This document shows positions 1 through 9,025 of a stretch of DNA of 33,081 bases, piece by piece. A program made the position numbers and the translations under genes. The DNA is from Verrucomicrobiota bacterium. GTDB lineage: Bacteria > Verrucomicrobiota > Verrucomicrobiia > Limisphaerales > AAA164-E04. The stretch covers positions 1-33,081 of the forward strand of contig JALRAZ010000055.1 of assembly GCA_023257935.1 (NCBI GenBank), given 5' to 3'. The notes beneath the pieces were generated by a model. The model was not told where the DNA came from. It did not search any database and saw only the letters and a program-made list of their open reading frames with translations. Every line of letters starts with the position of its first letter. Positions within the stretch are counted from its first letter, which is position 1.

Positions 1-249
1 AGGCATATCCCGGCTCGGCTTGCTTGCTTGCTTTGAAACGACTGACGGCAAGAGGTCAGTTCTTGGCGATTGGTTTGAGGCAATCCTTTGGGATGCTTCG
101 GGTGTGTGCTGCATCGGCACCTGCCGATAGCTGGCACATCCCGTTGCTAGGAAAATGATCCCAGCCCAGGCCAAACGGTGAAAGGGTTTCCAGCGGTGGC
201 GTTCCAGATGCCTGCAGCACCTCGCCAAATTGTTTTGAAGTTGTTTCAT
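1..249 (-). CDS. N-terminal part of a lipoprotein, possibly a TolC/CusC-type outer-membrane efflux component (truncated by window edge)
   Basis: Not in the supplied ORF track. Reverse-strand ATG at 249 opens 83 codons without a stop to base 1: MKQLQNNLARCCRHLERHRWKPFHRLAWAGIIFLATGCASYRQVPMQHTPEASQRIASNQSPRTDLLPSVVSKQASKPSRDMP. Hydrophobic stretch followed by lipobox-like LATGC. The efflux assignment rests only on the CASY...P start and the Cys-rich neighbour. Confidence 0.6.
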   Translation of the reverse strand, partial: MKQLQNNLARCCRHLERHRWKPFHRLAWAGIIFLATGCASYRQVPMQHTPEASQRIASNQSPRTDLLPSVVSKQASKPSRDMP

Positions 250-377
250 GCATTGCGAGTGATGCCATGGGGCATCACCAATCAGGGATCAAAGAGTACA
301 AGGGAACAGGAGGGAATACCTCCATGCTTTGAGGGAGAGCAGGGTCAGTACGCAGTCGTACCCTGCAGGTAGCCAAC

Positions 378-749
378 TCAGATCAGATAGGCGCAGAAGC
401 GCTGGTAGGCAGGTCGAGCCGGAGTTTGGGAGGGTAAGCTTTGTCTGAAGATGACTTGCAGCACAACCCCGGGCCGATCAATCCATGACCTGGTCGCATC
501 CTTGAGCAGGGATGCCTGGTATTTGAAGGTGTTTTGTGAGGCAGTAGGCAAACCAACCGGCGCGCTTTGCTGGCTATCCTCAGCATCCAAGCAGCAGCTG
601 TTTCCGCCACAGGCACAGTGCTCGCAACTTGCCTGCGAGGCCCATCCCAAGACTTTTGCATGAACCGGAAGGCTCATCCCAATTAGGGAAATAGCCAAGG
701 CTAACATCAGCGTCAGTTGGGACATTTTTTGGAATGCCTGTTTCAACAC
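378..749 (-). CDS. Small secreted cysteine-rich hypothetical protein
   Basis: Signal-peptide-like N-terminus (MSQLTLMLALAISLIGMSLPVHA; likely start ATG at 725) and Cys-rich motif CEHCACGGNSCC. Confidence 0.6.
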   Translation of the reverse strand: MLKQAFQKMSQLTLMLALAISLIGMSLPVHAKVLGWASQASCEHCACGGNSCCLDAEDSQQSAPVGLPTASQNTFKYQASLLKDATRSWIDRPGVVLQVIFRQSLPSQTPARPAYQRFCAYLI

Positions 750-856
750 AACTGTTAAACTAACCTCAAACCCTTCGAAATGCGAACGGAAATTTAACCT
801 TTACCGTTCTGGAGATCGATCCGATACCTCTCGGGCAGGTCTGAAAGATCACCGAA

Positions 857-3800
857 CTAGGGCGTCATTTTCCTGCGAATGCGGAAAAAGCCAGTGGTTG
901 ATCCGAGCTCATTCAGGATGAAAGCATGCCGGCCTGACTGCCGAGGAGAGGTCCACTCCTCTATGGGGATCCAGTGGCTATCGCCAAGCTTGACCTTGGT
1001 TTCGAGGGTGTATAACTGGTTTGCCTGATAATCGAAGGCAATGCTGGCTCGCGGGTTTTCCAAGGGTAGCAGCGTCATACTCAAGGCCCAATCACCTGAT
1101 CGGTCGCCCTCTGAAAAGTGGCCTGGATTTCCCCCAGGCTCAGAGCTCGTCATCCAGGAAGATGCCTGCCCCCAATCATCCCAGGGGGTGTTCAGAAAAC
1201 GGGCGCTCAGGGCGAAGCCCTGACCATCTGTCTCGGGGTACCACTGGTCCGAATAGGCGAAGTCAAGGATACGCTCGCCGCTTGCATCCTCCAAACGCAG
1301 GTTTTCCCCTCCATTATCCAAGGCGCCATCAAAGGTGCCAACAATGATGGGAGCAGCTCCAAAACGAGCCCGAAAGGCGGCCTCATTACGCACCAGGACC
1401 ACCGATTGACCTGCCTGCAAGGACATGGGGGAGTCCCTGTTAAAGACAAAATCGATACCTTGAGTGAAGCGAATCCCCTCAAGATCAAGCGTGCTCTCGC
1501 CTGCGTTGGTGAGCTCAAGGTATTCATAGGCTTGCCTCTGATCTGCAAATGGGGGTTGAGGATCTGGATGATAGAATATTTCTGTGATCCTTAATCCGAG
1601 TTGAGCCTCAGAGGGTCGTCCTTCGAAGGTATGTTCCACGTGAACCATGCCATCCGGAGAGCTCAAACTAAGGGTCTCGCCTCGAGCGTCGAGTTGTCCC
1701 TGATAATCCCCCTGAACAAAAAGGCTTTGGCCACCTCGAGGGGATTGGGTGCGAGCCCGAAAAGCAGCTACCTTTGGGCTAAGGTATAGGGTTCCGTTTG
1801 CTGGGATGACTGTGCCTGGGCGCAACACATGACGAACCCCTCCACTAAGCAACCAATCAGACAGATCGATTGCAAAAGGATGGTTGTTTTCAAGGGTCAA
1901 GTATTCTTCATTTTGCTCACCGGAGAGTGGATTGAATTCCAGAGAGCCAAAGGAGGGTGCTGCTAGAACGGGTTGGGATTCCGGGATCTGCCCTCTGCCC
2001 AGTCTAGGCTTCTGTTCAAATAAAAACCGACGCCGTCCTGCCAAATGAAGATCGATGATGCGCTGGGCTTCCTGGCGCATGGATAAGCCGTTTCCCCAAC
2101 TACCCCAGCGTTTGGCATCCAAGTCCGCATCACTGTTGCGTAGATCAGGAGGATCCATTGCATCAAGCAGCTCCGCTATGCGCTGCTCGATGATGCCATC
2201 CTCAGCAAGTGTGCCTGGGGATTGCAGCCATTGATCCATGATTGTTCTCAGGCGACGCAAGACCATGCTTTGAAAAGGAGGGGCCTGTTTGATGAGCTCA
2301 TAGAGACGATTGGTCGGTTTGCTCTGCTGGCTCGGGTTGTAGAAGTCCAGTTCGTTGTCCTGATAGAGTGTATCGTGAAAATAACCCTCCGCATCGACCC
2401 AATTGCGTCCCCATGAAAGATCAACATCCCAGGGCAGGGGGGCCCATTCTCCTGAGCCCAGGCTGTCGCGATAGAGATAATAATTTTTGTGTCCATGATC
2501 CTGGCTGCTGCACAGGGCCAGTGCGACGAAATAGCTGACTGTTTGGGGTAGGTCCAATATATCCCAAGCATCCTCGATGCGTTGGGCTAAAGGGCGGCTT
2601 TCACTGAGGCTCTGCACCAGATTCTGCAGGTCTTCAGTATTCTCCCATTGGCGAGTCTTCTTCTCATTCCCTCCAGCCCCGCCCAAGTTGTTATACATCT
2701 TGTAGAGCGCCCCATCGGGATCCAGCCCAAGGCGATCCAACCATCGATCGTCCCCATCCTCCATCATGTCGGCAATGCTGAAAAAGGATCCGTTGCGCTG
2801 GACTCTCACAGGGAAGGCAATGTGAGCATGACTTCCTGCCTTGTGAATCATCTCATAAGCTAGGGTATTACGGACATGGGACTTGTCTCCCCAATTGGTC
2901 ATCAGACGGATGTCTTTGACGCGCTGGGTATCAGGTTGCAAAGCAAAGCGATGGTCTTGGTTGAAATCCAAGTTGTAGCTCTTCTTGGGGAAACCGCGCG
3001 AGCTTTGCCCGTGAACACTTACATGAATGTTGTCATACAGTTCGCCATCAAAGAGGAGGGAGGCTCTGGTGCCACCACTGGTGTCAGCCATGGAAGGGTT
3101 TTCCATGAAAAGATGCACTACAGGCAAACGGGTGTGCAAGGTAGGGTCTGCAACCACCATGCCAAGGTACTCAGCCGAATCGGCGGGGGCAGGGAAGGGT
3201 GGCCATCTCATCGTGTTGCCATCTGCATCCACGCCATGGACAGCATATCGGATCATGAGGCCTGCTGACGCATTGGAATTAGGGATGATGGCGGTCCATT
3301 GCCCATCTTGGGCCAGGGTATCTCCTTCCGACCCATCATCCCGCATGGGAATCTCCCTCTCCGGCTCAAACATGAGGCGATAGCGCAGTTTCAATATCTT
3401 CAGCTTGCTTGGGGAGTTATGCGGCCTAGCCGTTATCACAATAGGTTCCCCTGCGTTGGGTTGGGTGGGTTCATGCCTGATATCGATGATAAGGGGAAGA
3501 TCCTCTCCGGGAGAATAAGTGTTTTTTTCCCCAGGCGAGGGAGAGCGCATGAACCTCGACTCAACTTCTTGATCCACGTAGGAGAGGCCATCCAACGAGC
3601 TATTGACCAAGAAGTCTGGATCCTGAGCGCTCAGGTTAAATCCTCTGATGGCCAATACATTTTTTCCCTGTTTAAGCATAGAGGCAGACAGAGGGAATGA
3701 GCGCCATTGAATGGCACTCTGGTCAGGATTCTGGGAAGGGGCCTGGTTTTGCCAATCGTTGCTTACTGGAGCATTCCAGGCTGCCACCTGGATTCCATTG

Positions 3801-5263
3801 ATCCAAGCGACAAAACCGTCATCGACTTGCAGTTTCAAGTCCAGTTGGTGGATTTTGTCTGGGTTGGAGACTTCAAAAGTGAAGCGGCTGTCGAGTGTGG
3901 CCTGATAGCCTAAGAGGAGATGCTCTAGGTCGGTCTGAATGAGTGTGGTGTAATCAACCGAAGGTGCTTTTTTCAGCAACAGCGCAATGGCCTCATCATT
4001 GAGCGCATGATCCCAAAAGGCGACCTCGTCAATGGATCCCCTGAAATGGTTACCTGTCGCATCGAAGACGCCACCTCCTCCCACATTAAACGTGAAATTT
4101 GACCTGCCAAAGTCGGTTCCATTGTGTCCACTGGTGGCCACTCGCTGCCCATCGGCATAGAGAATGAGCTCTCGATCATTGCCCACAGCGGTGAGGTGAT
4201 GCCATTGTCCAGCGGGGTAAGGGTAGCTCCAGCTCAAGCTGCCCGCGGGCGACCAGAGCTGCAATGTGTTTTGTTGGATGAAACCAAACTCGACGGCATC
4301 GTTTTGGCCCCATAGTCCAGTACGATTGTTTTGGACGCCTTCGGGGCGAATCCAACCCGCCATCGTAAAGGCCTGCCTCCCACTCAGCAATTGCTGAGGC
4401 CCTTCAACCGCATCGTTTCGGCCGTCGAAGCCGACGGCCATATTGTGTTCATCAAGGATGGGAAAGGTTGGGGAACGAGGACCTTCTTGGGCTAGGTTGG
4501 GTTGCCCTTGATAACGACCCTGAGCCGCTGCCCCGAGTGAACCCAGATTGGTGGCTATAATCCCCTCGGTGTCCTGGAAGGACCAGTGCAGGGCAGGCTG
4601 TGAGGCTTTTAATTGTTCCAGGTGACTTGAGGTATCCTGTTCTTTTTGGCCGGTGTCATAACCCATGCTGGGTAGGGTGGGCATCCAATCTCCATCATTG
4701 AAATCGACTTGGACCCAATCCATCAGCGTGTCGCTGGGAAGATTGAATCTTCCTTGGGTATTGGGATCGATCAGGGTGAGGGTCTTTTCATCTCGAACCA
4801 ACCCAAAGGAGATGTCGGCATATTGCGGTGGGTATTGTGGGACAAAGGCCGAAGCTGCTTTTGTCTCATCGGGTGCATAGAGACCGAGGTACTCCCCTTG
4901 AGCGGCTAATTTGAAGTTCGTGTGCCATGGGCCCTCATCAGAGCGTCGATCCTTTCCGGAAGCAAAGATGACAAGAAGCTCTCCTGGCTCCAGGATCCTG
5001 GCTGGAAGGATCCATTTCTTTGGTTTTTCAGGATCATCACTCAGTGACCAGCCCTGGGTGGAGAGCGGTTCAGCGCCCGTGTTGGCAAGTTCGATCCAAT
5101 CAACACGCTGCCGGTCTTCATCCATCATTCCTCGCTGATTGGAAGCCAGGAATTCATTGATGATCAGCTGGGCCTGCAAGGTTTCGGTTAGGAGTAGGCC
5201 TAGTCCGAACAACCCAGCCAAAACTAGGCCTGGGTTGCAGCACTGCCTATCTGAGTCACGCAT
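857..5263 (-). CDS. Large secreted protein with lamin-tail (LTD), LamG-like and CotH-kinase-like domains
   Basis: 1468 aa; N-terminal LTD-like segment (LIINEFLASN...DWIELANTG), LamG-like region (FTMAGWIRPEG...WHHLTAVG), CotH-like core (SSRGFPKKSYNLDF...LYRD...WAPLPWDVDLSWGR), further LTD-like C-terminal segments (LRITEIFYHPDP). Confidence 0.85.
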   Translation of the reverse strand: MRDSDRQCCNPGLVLAGLFGLGLLLTETLQAQLIINEFLASNQRGMMDEDRQRVDWIELANTGAEPLSTQGWSLSDDPEKPKKWILPARILEPGELLVIFASGKDRRSDEGPWHTNFKLAAQGEYLGLYAPDETKAASAFVPQYPPQYADISFGLVRDEKTLTLIDPNTQGRFNLPSDTLMDWVQVDFNDGDWMPTLPSMGYDTGQKEQDTSSHLEQLKASQPALHWSFQDTEGIIATNLGSLGAAAQGRYQGQPNLAQEGPRSPTFPILDEHNMAVGFDGRNDAVEGPQQLLSGRQAFTMAGWIRPEGVQNNRTGLWGQNDAVEFGFIQQNTLQLWSPAGSLSWSYPYPAGQWHHLTAVGNDRELILYADGQRVATSGHNGTDFGRSNFTFNVGGGGVFDATGNHFRGSIDEVAFWDHALNDEAIALLLKKAPSVDYTTLIQTDLEHLLLGYQATLDSRFTFEVSNPDKIHQLDLKLQVDDGFVAWINGIQVAAWNAPVSNDWQNQAPSQNPDQSAIQWRSFPLSASMLKQGKNVLAIRGFNLSAQDPDFLVNSSLDGLSYVDQEVESRFMRSPSPGEKNTYSPGEDLPLIIDIRHEPTQPNAGEPIVITARPHNSPSKLKILKLRYRLMFEPEREIPMRDDGSEGDTLAQDGQWTAIIPNSNASAGLMIRYAVHGVDADGNTMRWPPFPAPADSAEYLGMVVADPTLHTRLPVVHLFMENPSMADTSGGTRASLLFDGELYDNIHVSVHGQSSRGFPKKSYNLDFNQDHRFALQPDTQRVKDIRLMTNWGDKSHVRNTLAYEMIHKAGSHAHIAFPVRVQRNGSFFSIADMMEDGDDRWLDRLGLDPDGALYKMYNNLGGAGGNEKKTRQWENTEDLQNLVQSLSESRPLAQRIEDAWDILDLPQTVSYFVALALCSSQDHGHKNYYLYRDSLGSGEWAPLPWDVDLSWGRNWVDAEGYFHDTLYQDNELDFYNPSQQSKPTNRLYELIKQAPPFQSMVLRRLRTIMDQWLQSPGTLAEDGIIEQRIAELLDAMDPPDLRNSDADLDAKRWGSWGNGLSMRQEAQRIIDLHLAGRRRFLFEQKPRLGRGQIPESQPVLAAPSFGSLEFNPLSGEQNEEYLTLENNHPFAIDLSDWLLSGGVRHVLRPGTVIPANGTLYLSPKVAAFRARTQSPRGGQSLFVQGDYQGQLDARGETLSLSSPDGMVHVEHTFEGRPSEAQLGLRITEIFYHPDPQPPFADQRQAYEYLELTNAGESTLDLEGIRFTQGIDFVFNRDSPMSLQAGQSVVLVRNEAAFRARFGAAPIIVGTFDGALDNGGENLRLEDASGERILDFAYSDQWYPETDGQGFALSARFLNTPWDDWGQASSWMTSSEPGGNPGHFSEGDRSGDWALSMTLLPLENPRASIAFDYQANQLYTLETKVKLGDSHWIPIEEWTSPRQSGRHAFILNELGSTTGFFRIRRKMTP

Positions 5264-5301
5264 GGATCTGGATTAAGTTCAGTGGGCAAGATTTCAATGA
5301 C

Positions 5302-5332
5302 AAAAAAACCCAACGGCTTGGGCGGTTGGGTT
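5302..5332 (-). terminator. Rho-independent terminator downstream of the Dabb-domain gene
   Basis: Inverted repeat AACCCAAC...GTTGGGTT; on the minus strand followed by a T run (TTTTTTT). Confidence 0.75.
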
Positions 5333-5372
5333 GGGGGGCATGGAATGCCCCCGTAGTGATCGTCTTGAAGCT

Positions 5373-5675
5373 TTATCCCTCAAAGTCGTAGACCACGACC
5401 TTTTTGCATACCCGCTTGAATATTTCCTCTACAAACTTCACATGATCTTCGTGGACTTGATAGGCATCCTGCGTGGCCTTGTCCTTGAAGACGATATTGA
5501 GTGCCACCTGATAACTTTGATCGACTACTGGGCGATCGCTGGTTGCCATCCGGCCAACATGGAAATACTCCGAGCCTGGAATGTCCTTAAGGTATCGGTG
5601 CGCCCCATCGATTAACTCCTGCGCTGCATTGGGCTGTTCAGGATCCGTCCAAAAAATGACCACATGTGAGAACAT
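5373..5675 (-). CDS. Dabb (stress-responsive A/B barrel) family protein
   Basis: 100 aa; MFSHVVIFW...AHRYLKDIPGSEYFHVGR...YQVALNIVFKDKATQDAYQVHEDHVKFVEE is typical of Dabb proteins. Confidence 0.8.
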   Translation of the reverse strand: MFSHVVIFWTDPEQPNAAQELIDGAHRYLKDIPGSEYFHVGRMATSDRPVVDQSYQVALNIVFKDKATQDAYQVHEDHVKFVEEIFKRVCKKVVVYDFEG

Positions 5676-5757
5676 TCACGCATTTGATCTGGTCGATGCA
5701 GGCAGAGCAATGCTTTTCTGAGCCTGCTTCCTCAAATTGATTGACTCAGCCGCTCAG

Positions 5758-7320
5758 CTACTTGGCAAACTCAATGCACCGTGTTTCTCGAATGACCGTG
5801 ATTCGAATCTGGCCAGGGTATTGTAGATCGTCTTCGATTTTACGTGCGATTTTCCGGCATAGCTCGTAGGCCTGTTCGTCAGATACGATTGAAGGAGACA
5901 CCACAACCCTGACTTCACGGCCGGCCTGAAAGGCAAAACACTTTTCCACTCCTTCGAAGGAAGTTCCGATATCCTCCAGTTGCTGAAGCCGCTGCAGGTA
6001 AGTGGTCATGTTTTCTGAACGTGCCCCAGGTCGGGAGGCGCTGATGGCATCAGCGGCACTGACCAGAATGCCTAGCGGCGAAAGGTGTTCCACTTCATCG
6101 TGGTGAGCTGCAACGGCATTGACCACAGGGTCCTTCTCGCCATGGATGCGGAGGAAATCGGCCCCGATGATGGCATGAGAGCCCTCCATGTCATGTTTGA
6201 TTGCCTTGCCGAGATCATGGAAAAGACCTGCTTTTTTAGCTTCGACCGCATTGAGTCCAAGTTCGGTTGCCATCAGGCCTGTCAGGTGAGCTACTTCGAC
6301 TGAATGGTTGAGCACGTTTTGAGAGAAACTGCTTCTGAAATGAAGGCGGCCGAGCGTCTTGATGACCTCAGGATGCACAGGTGGAAGGCCTGTACGATGC
6401 AGGGCTTCTTCTCCCAGTCGGATGACGGTTTCGTCGATTTCGGCCTCCACCTTGTGCACGACCTCTTCGATGCGAGAGGGATGGATGCGACCATCCTCTA
6501 TGAGGCGGCTCATGGCCTCGCGTGCAATTTCCCTCCGCACAGGGTCAAAGGCCGAAAGGACGACCGCACCTGGTGTGTCATCGATTAAAACAGTGACTCC
6601 GGTGGCCGATTCGAATGCTCGAATATTGCGGCCCTCCCGACCAATGATGCGCCCTTTGAGTTCGTCGCCGGTCAGGGCAACCGTGGAGGTGGTAGAATCG
6701 AATGTGTGTTCTCCAGCAAAACGCTGAATGGCCAGGCTGATGATTTTGCGTGCCTTAGCTTCGGCCTCCATTTTGGCCTTTTCCATGATGCGCCGGTCTG
6801 CTTCGTGAGCCTCCTTCATCGAGGCTTGCTCGGCTTCTTGGAGGAGAATTCTGCGAGCTTCAGGTTCGGTCAGCTGGGAAATGTTTTCCAGTTCTTCCTG
6901 ACGACGGTTGCAGAGGAGATTTAATTCTTCTTGTTGCCTTGCTAAGGCTTGCTGTGACTCTTGAAGTGTCTGCTGTTGGCTATGCAGCATTTTTTCTTGC
7001 TGAACAAAACCGGCGAGCTGGTCATTGACCAGGCTTTCACGTTGGTCAAGGCGGTTGTTTCGGCGCTCCAGCTCTTGCTCTAGGAGCTCAATGGAACGAC
7101 GGGCTTTGCTCTCTGTTTCTTCGGCTTTGCGCTCGGCCTGCTCACTGGCTGAAGACAGGAGATTTCTCGCCTCATCTGCCGCTTGACGCAGAAGTGAGGT
7201 TTTGTCTTGCTGCCATTTCTGCTGCTGGAATCGCATCCAGAAGTAGCAGAAGGCGCAGCCCAAGAGGACCCCCAAGCTTAACCAAGCCGGTGGGCCCCAA
7301 ATCAGAACGGCTATTGACAT
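5758..7320 (-). CDS. rny: Ribonuclease Y
   Basis: N-terminal TM, long coiled coil, KH region (GRIIGREGRNIRAFESATGVTVLIDDTPGAVVLSAFDPVRREIA), HD domain (GLFHDLGKAIKHDMEGSHAIIGADF). Start placed at ATG 7320 (MSIAVLIW), which has GAGGTG upstream; the 7443 start would overlap the upstream gene. Confidence 0.95.
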   Translation of the reverse strand: MSIAVLIWGPPAWLSLGVLLGCAFCYFWMRFQQQKWQQDKTSLLRQAADEARNLLSSASEQAERKAEETESKARRSIELLEQELERRNNRLDQRESLVNDQLAGFVQQEKMLHSQQQTLQESQQALARQQEELNLLCNRRQEELENISQLTEPEARRILLQEAEQASMKEAHEADRRIMEKAKMEAEAKARKIISLAIQRFAGEHTFDSTTSTVALTGDELKGRIIGREGRNIRAFESATGVTVLIDDTPGAVVLSAFDPVRREIAREAMSRLIEDGRIHPSRIEEVVHKVEAEIDETVIRLGEEALHRTGLPPVHPEVIKTLGRLHFRSSFSQNVLNHSVEVAHLTGLMATELGLNAVEAKKAGLFHDLGKAIKHDMEGSHAIIGADFLRIHGEKDPVVNAVAAHHDEVEHLSPLGILVSAADAISASRPGARSENMTTYLQRLQQLEDIGTSFEGVEKCFAFQAGREVRVVVSPSIVSDEQAYELCRKIARKIEDDLQYPGQIRITVIRETRCIEFAK

Positions 7321-7327
7321 TTCGTGC

Positions 7328-7936
7328 TCACACCTCAGAGCCTGATTTGATCCATCGCTCAGGTGTGATGATCCAATCCATTTTCTGGTCCAAGTCATCA
7401 TGGGGAACGGCCTCGACACGCTGATAGTCGAAAGCCAGCCCACACCGCAGTCCTGCTAACTGGGGGATCATTCGGTCATAGAACCCTTTACCCCTCCCCA
7501 GCCGCCAACCTTTATCATCAAATGCCATTCCAGGTATCAAGGTCAAGTCAACGCTTTGTCCAGCCATGGGGATGCATGTTGATTTGGGTTCAAGGATGCC
7601 ATACAGCCCTGGCTCGAGGTCCTTCTCGAGATGGCTGATAATCACTGGCCGGTAGGCGCCATTGTTTTGCTGATACTGCGGGAGAGCGATGGTCTTCCCC
7701 TCATCTAGCGCCATGTGGAGTAGGGGAAGGATGTTCGGTTCATCTTTCCTTGGCAGGTAAGCCAAAATGCGTTGGGCTGCTTGCCAGTTTGGGTGCGAGG
7801 TGATGGTATCTCTTATCGAAAGGGACTGGGTCTCATGTGCCACCTTGCCCAATGCCTGGTTTTTGTGGCGCATGACCTGACGCAACGCTTCCTTGAGATG
7901 CATGGTTTGATTTGAATCCTGAGAATTCTCAGTCAT
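7328..7936 (-). CDS. 5-formyltetrahydrofolate cyclo-ligase family protein
   Basis: Motifs ILAYLPRKDEPN and GWRLGRGKGFYDR. Confidence 0.9.
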   Translation of the reverse strand: MTENSQDSNQTMHLKEALRQVMRHKNQALGKVAHETQSLSIRDTITSHPNWQAAQRILAYLPRKDEPNILPLLHMALDEGKTIALPQYQQNNGAYRPVIISHLEKDLEPGLYGILEPKSTCIPMAGQSVDLTLIPGMAFDDKGWRLGRGKGFYDRMIPQLAGLRCGLAFDYQRVEAVPHDDLDQKMDWIITPERWIKSGSEV

Positions 7937-8039
7937 GAGTCAGTATCACATTGAACAACATCCTTGCGATGGATTAACTTTTTCAGTGATCCGCCTAATT
8001 TGCTAGGATTTATCCCACGCCCAGTCACTTGCTAAGACG

Positions 8040-8822
8040 ATGACAAATATATCCACTAACGCTTCATTGAAGGCCGTATTGGCTGCTCTTATTTGGCTTA
8101 CTTGCGCTGTGTCGACGACGACGGCCCAAGATGCCGCTTCAGGCGAGAACATACCATTCTCGGAGCGGCGCGATCAAATTCAGAAACTGGTCAATGAGGC
8201 TCAAGAACTCAAAGCTGCAGGGCAAACTGAGGCTGCTATGCAGACCATGAATCGAGCCAGAAGCCTTCGGAAAAAACTCTTTCAACGCCTAGGACCGGAG
8301 AGAACACCAGTCCTGAAAAATCAGCCGATGTCGAGCAAGACAGATCATTTCCCAAATGGTCAGGATGATCGATCAGGCCCGCCCCCCCTCATTCAATCCA
8401 TTCATCAAGCGGTGGAAGAAATTCGCGCTTGGACCCGTGAGGCGGGGCATCGAGATCGACCCTCTGATTTCGGTGGGCAGGTTCATCATCTTGAGCAACG
8501 CATGGAGGAGCTTGCCGAACGCTTGGCAAGGTTTCAGCACCTTGAGCAGGAGCTGGAGCATGCGCACCACCGGATGCAGGCCTTGAACGAGGCCGTGGAA
8601 CACGCACATCGTCGTTTGGAAGCGCAAGAGGAACGCTTCCACGACATTGATTTGCTCCAGGAAAAAATCCATCAACTGCAGCAAAACGCTCACCAGATAC
8701 ACGCCGTCGATGAACATATGGAGGCTGTTCAGGAGCATGTTGCAGAGATGGGGGACCACTTGAGAGGCTTGAACCAGCGAGTCAAGCAACTAGAGAAGCG
8801 AACTGAGAGTGATCGGCTTTGA
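8040..8822 (+). CDS. Exported coiled-coil protein of unknown function
   Basis: Signal-peptide-like start (MTNISTNASLKAVLAALIWLTCAVSTTTAQDA) followed by Q/E/H-rich heptad-like coiled coil. Confidence 0.7.
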   Translation: MTNISTNASLKAVLAALIWLTCAVSTTTAQDAASGENIPFSERRDQIQKLVNEAQELKAAGQTEAAMQTMNRARSLRKKLFQRLGPERTPVLKNQPMSSKTDHFPNGQDDRSGPPPLIQSIHQAVEEIRAWTREAGHRDRPSDFGGQVHHLEQRMEELAERLARFQHLEQELEHAHHRMQALNEAVEHAHRRLEAQEERFHDIDLLQEKIHQLQQNAHQIHAVDEHMEAVQEHVAEMGDHLRGLNQRVKQLEKRTESDRL

Positions 8823-8884
8823 AGTCTTGAGACGGAATCAAGATTCGCTGGGGTATTAGTTCCTCATGGGGTGGAACCTTTCGC

Positions 8885-9025
8885 GTGAAAGGAGTCAATT
8901 TGCACGAAAACGTGTCCCTTTATTGCTTTGACGCCCCACCACCCTTCACCTACTTTGTGCGTTTTGTCGCGCCCGTGCAATGCTTTGCACCTTCTGGCCG
9001 ACAGCAAAAGCTCAAATCACCATGA
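8885..9025 (+). other. Candidate leader ORF overlapping the secA start codon
   Basis: Manual read: GTG at 8885, 46 codons (VKGVNLHENVSLYCFDAPPPFTYFVRFVAPVQCFAPSGRQQKLKSP), TGA at 9023-9025 overlapping secA ATG at 9022. Coding status unproven. Confidence 0.25.

Noticed and set aside
56-268. Reverse ORF of 70 aa at the left edge (and 178..372 on plus)
   Set aside because: The alternative frame 1..249 on the minus strand encodes a convincing lipoprotein signal peptide and stays open to the edge.
1021-4880. Many plus-strand ORFs of 60-158 aa inside the CotH gene
   Set aside because: Antisense to a well-supported 1468-aa CDS; sequences low-complexity-like with no recognisable domain.
5758-7443. 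rny start at 7443 as listed in ORF track
   Set aside because: Would overlap the cyclo-ligase gene by >100 bp; ATG 7320 gives the canonical RNase Y N-terminus with an upstream GAGGTG.
8980-9021. secA start at 8980
   Set aside because: MIGPFKSIFKKIFG at 9022 matches typical SecA N-termini; the extra 14 residues look non-native.
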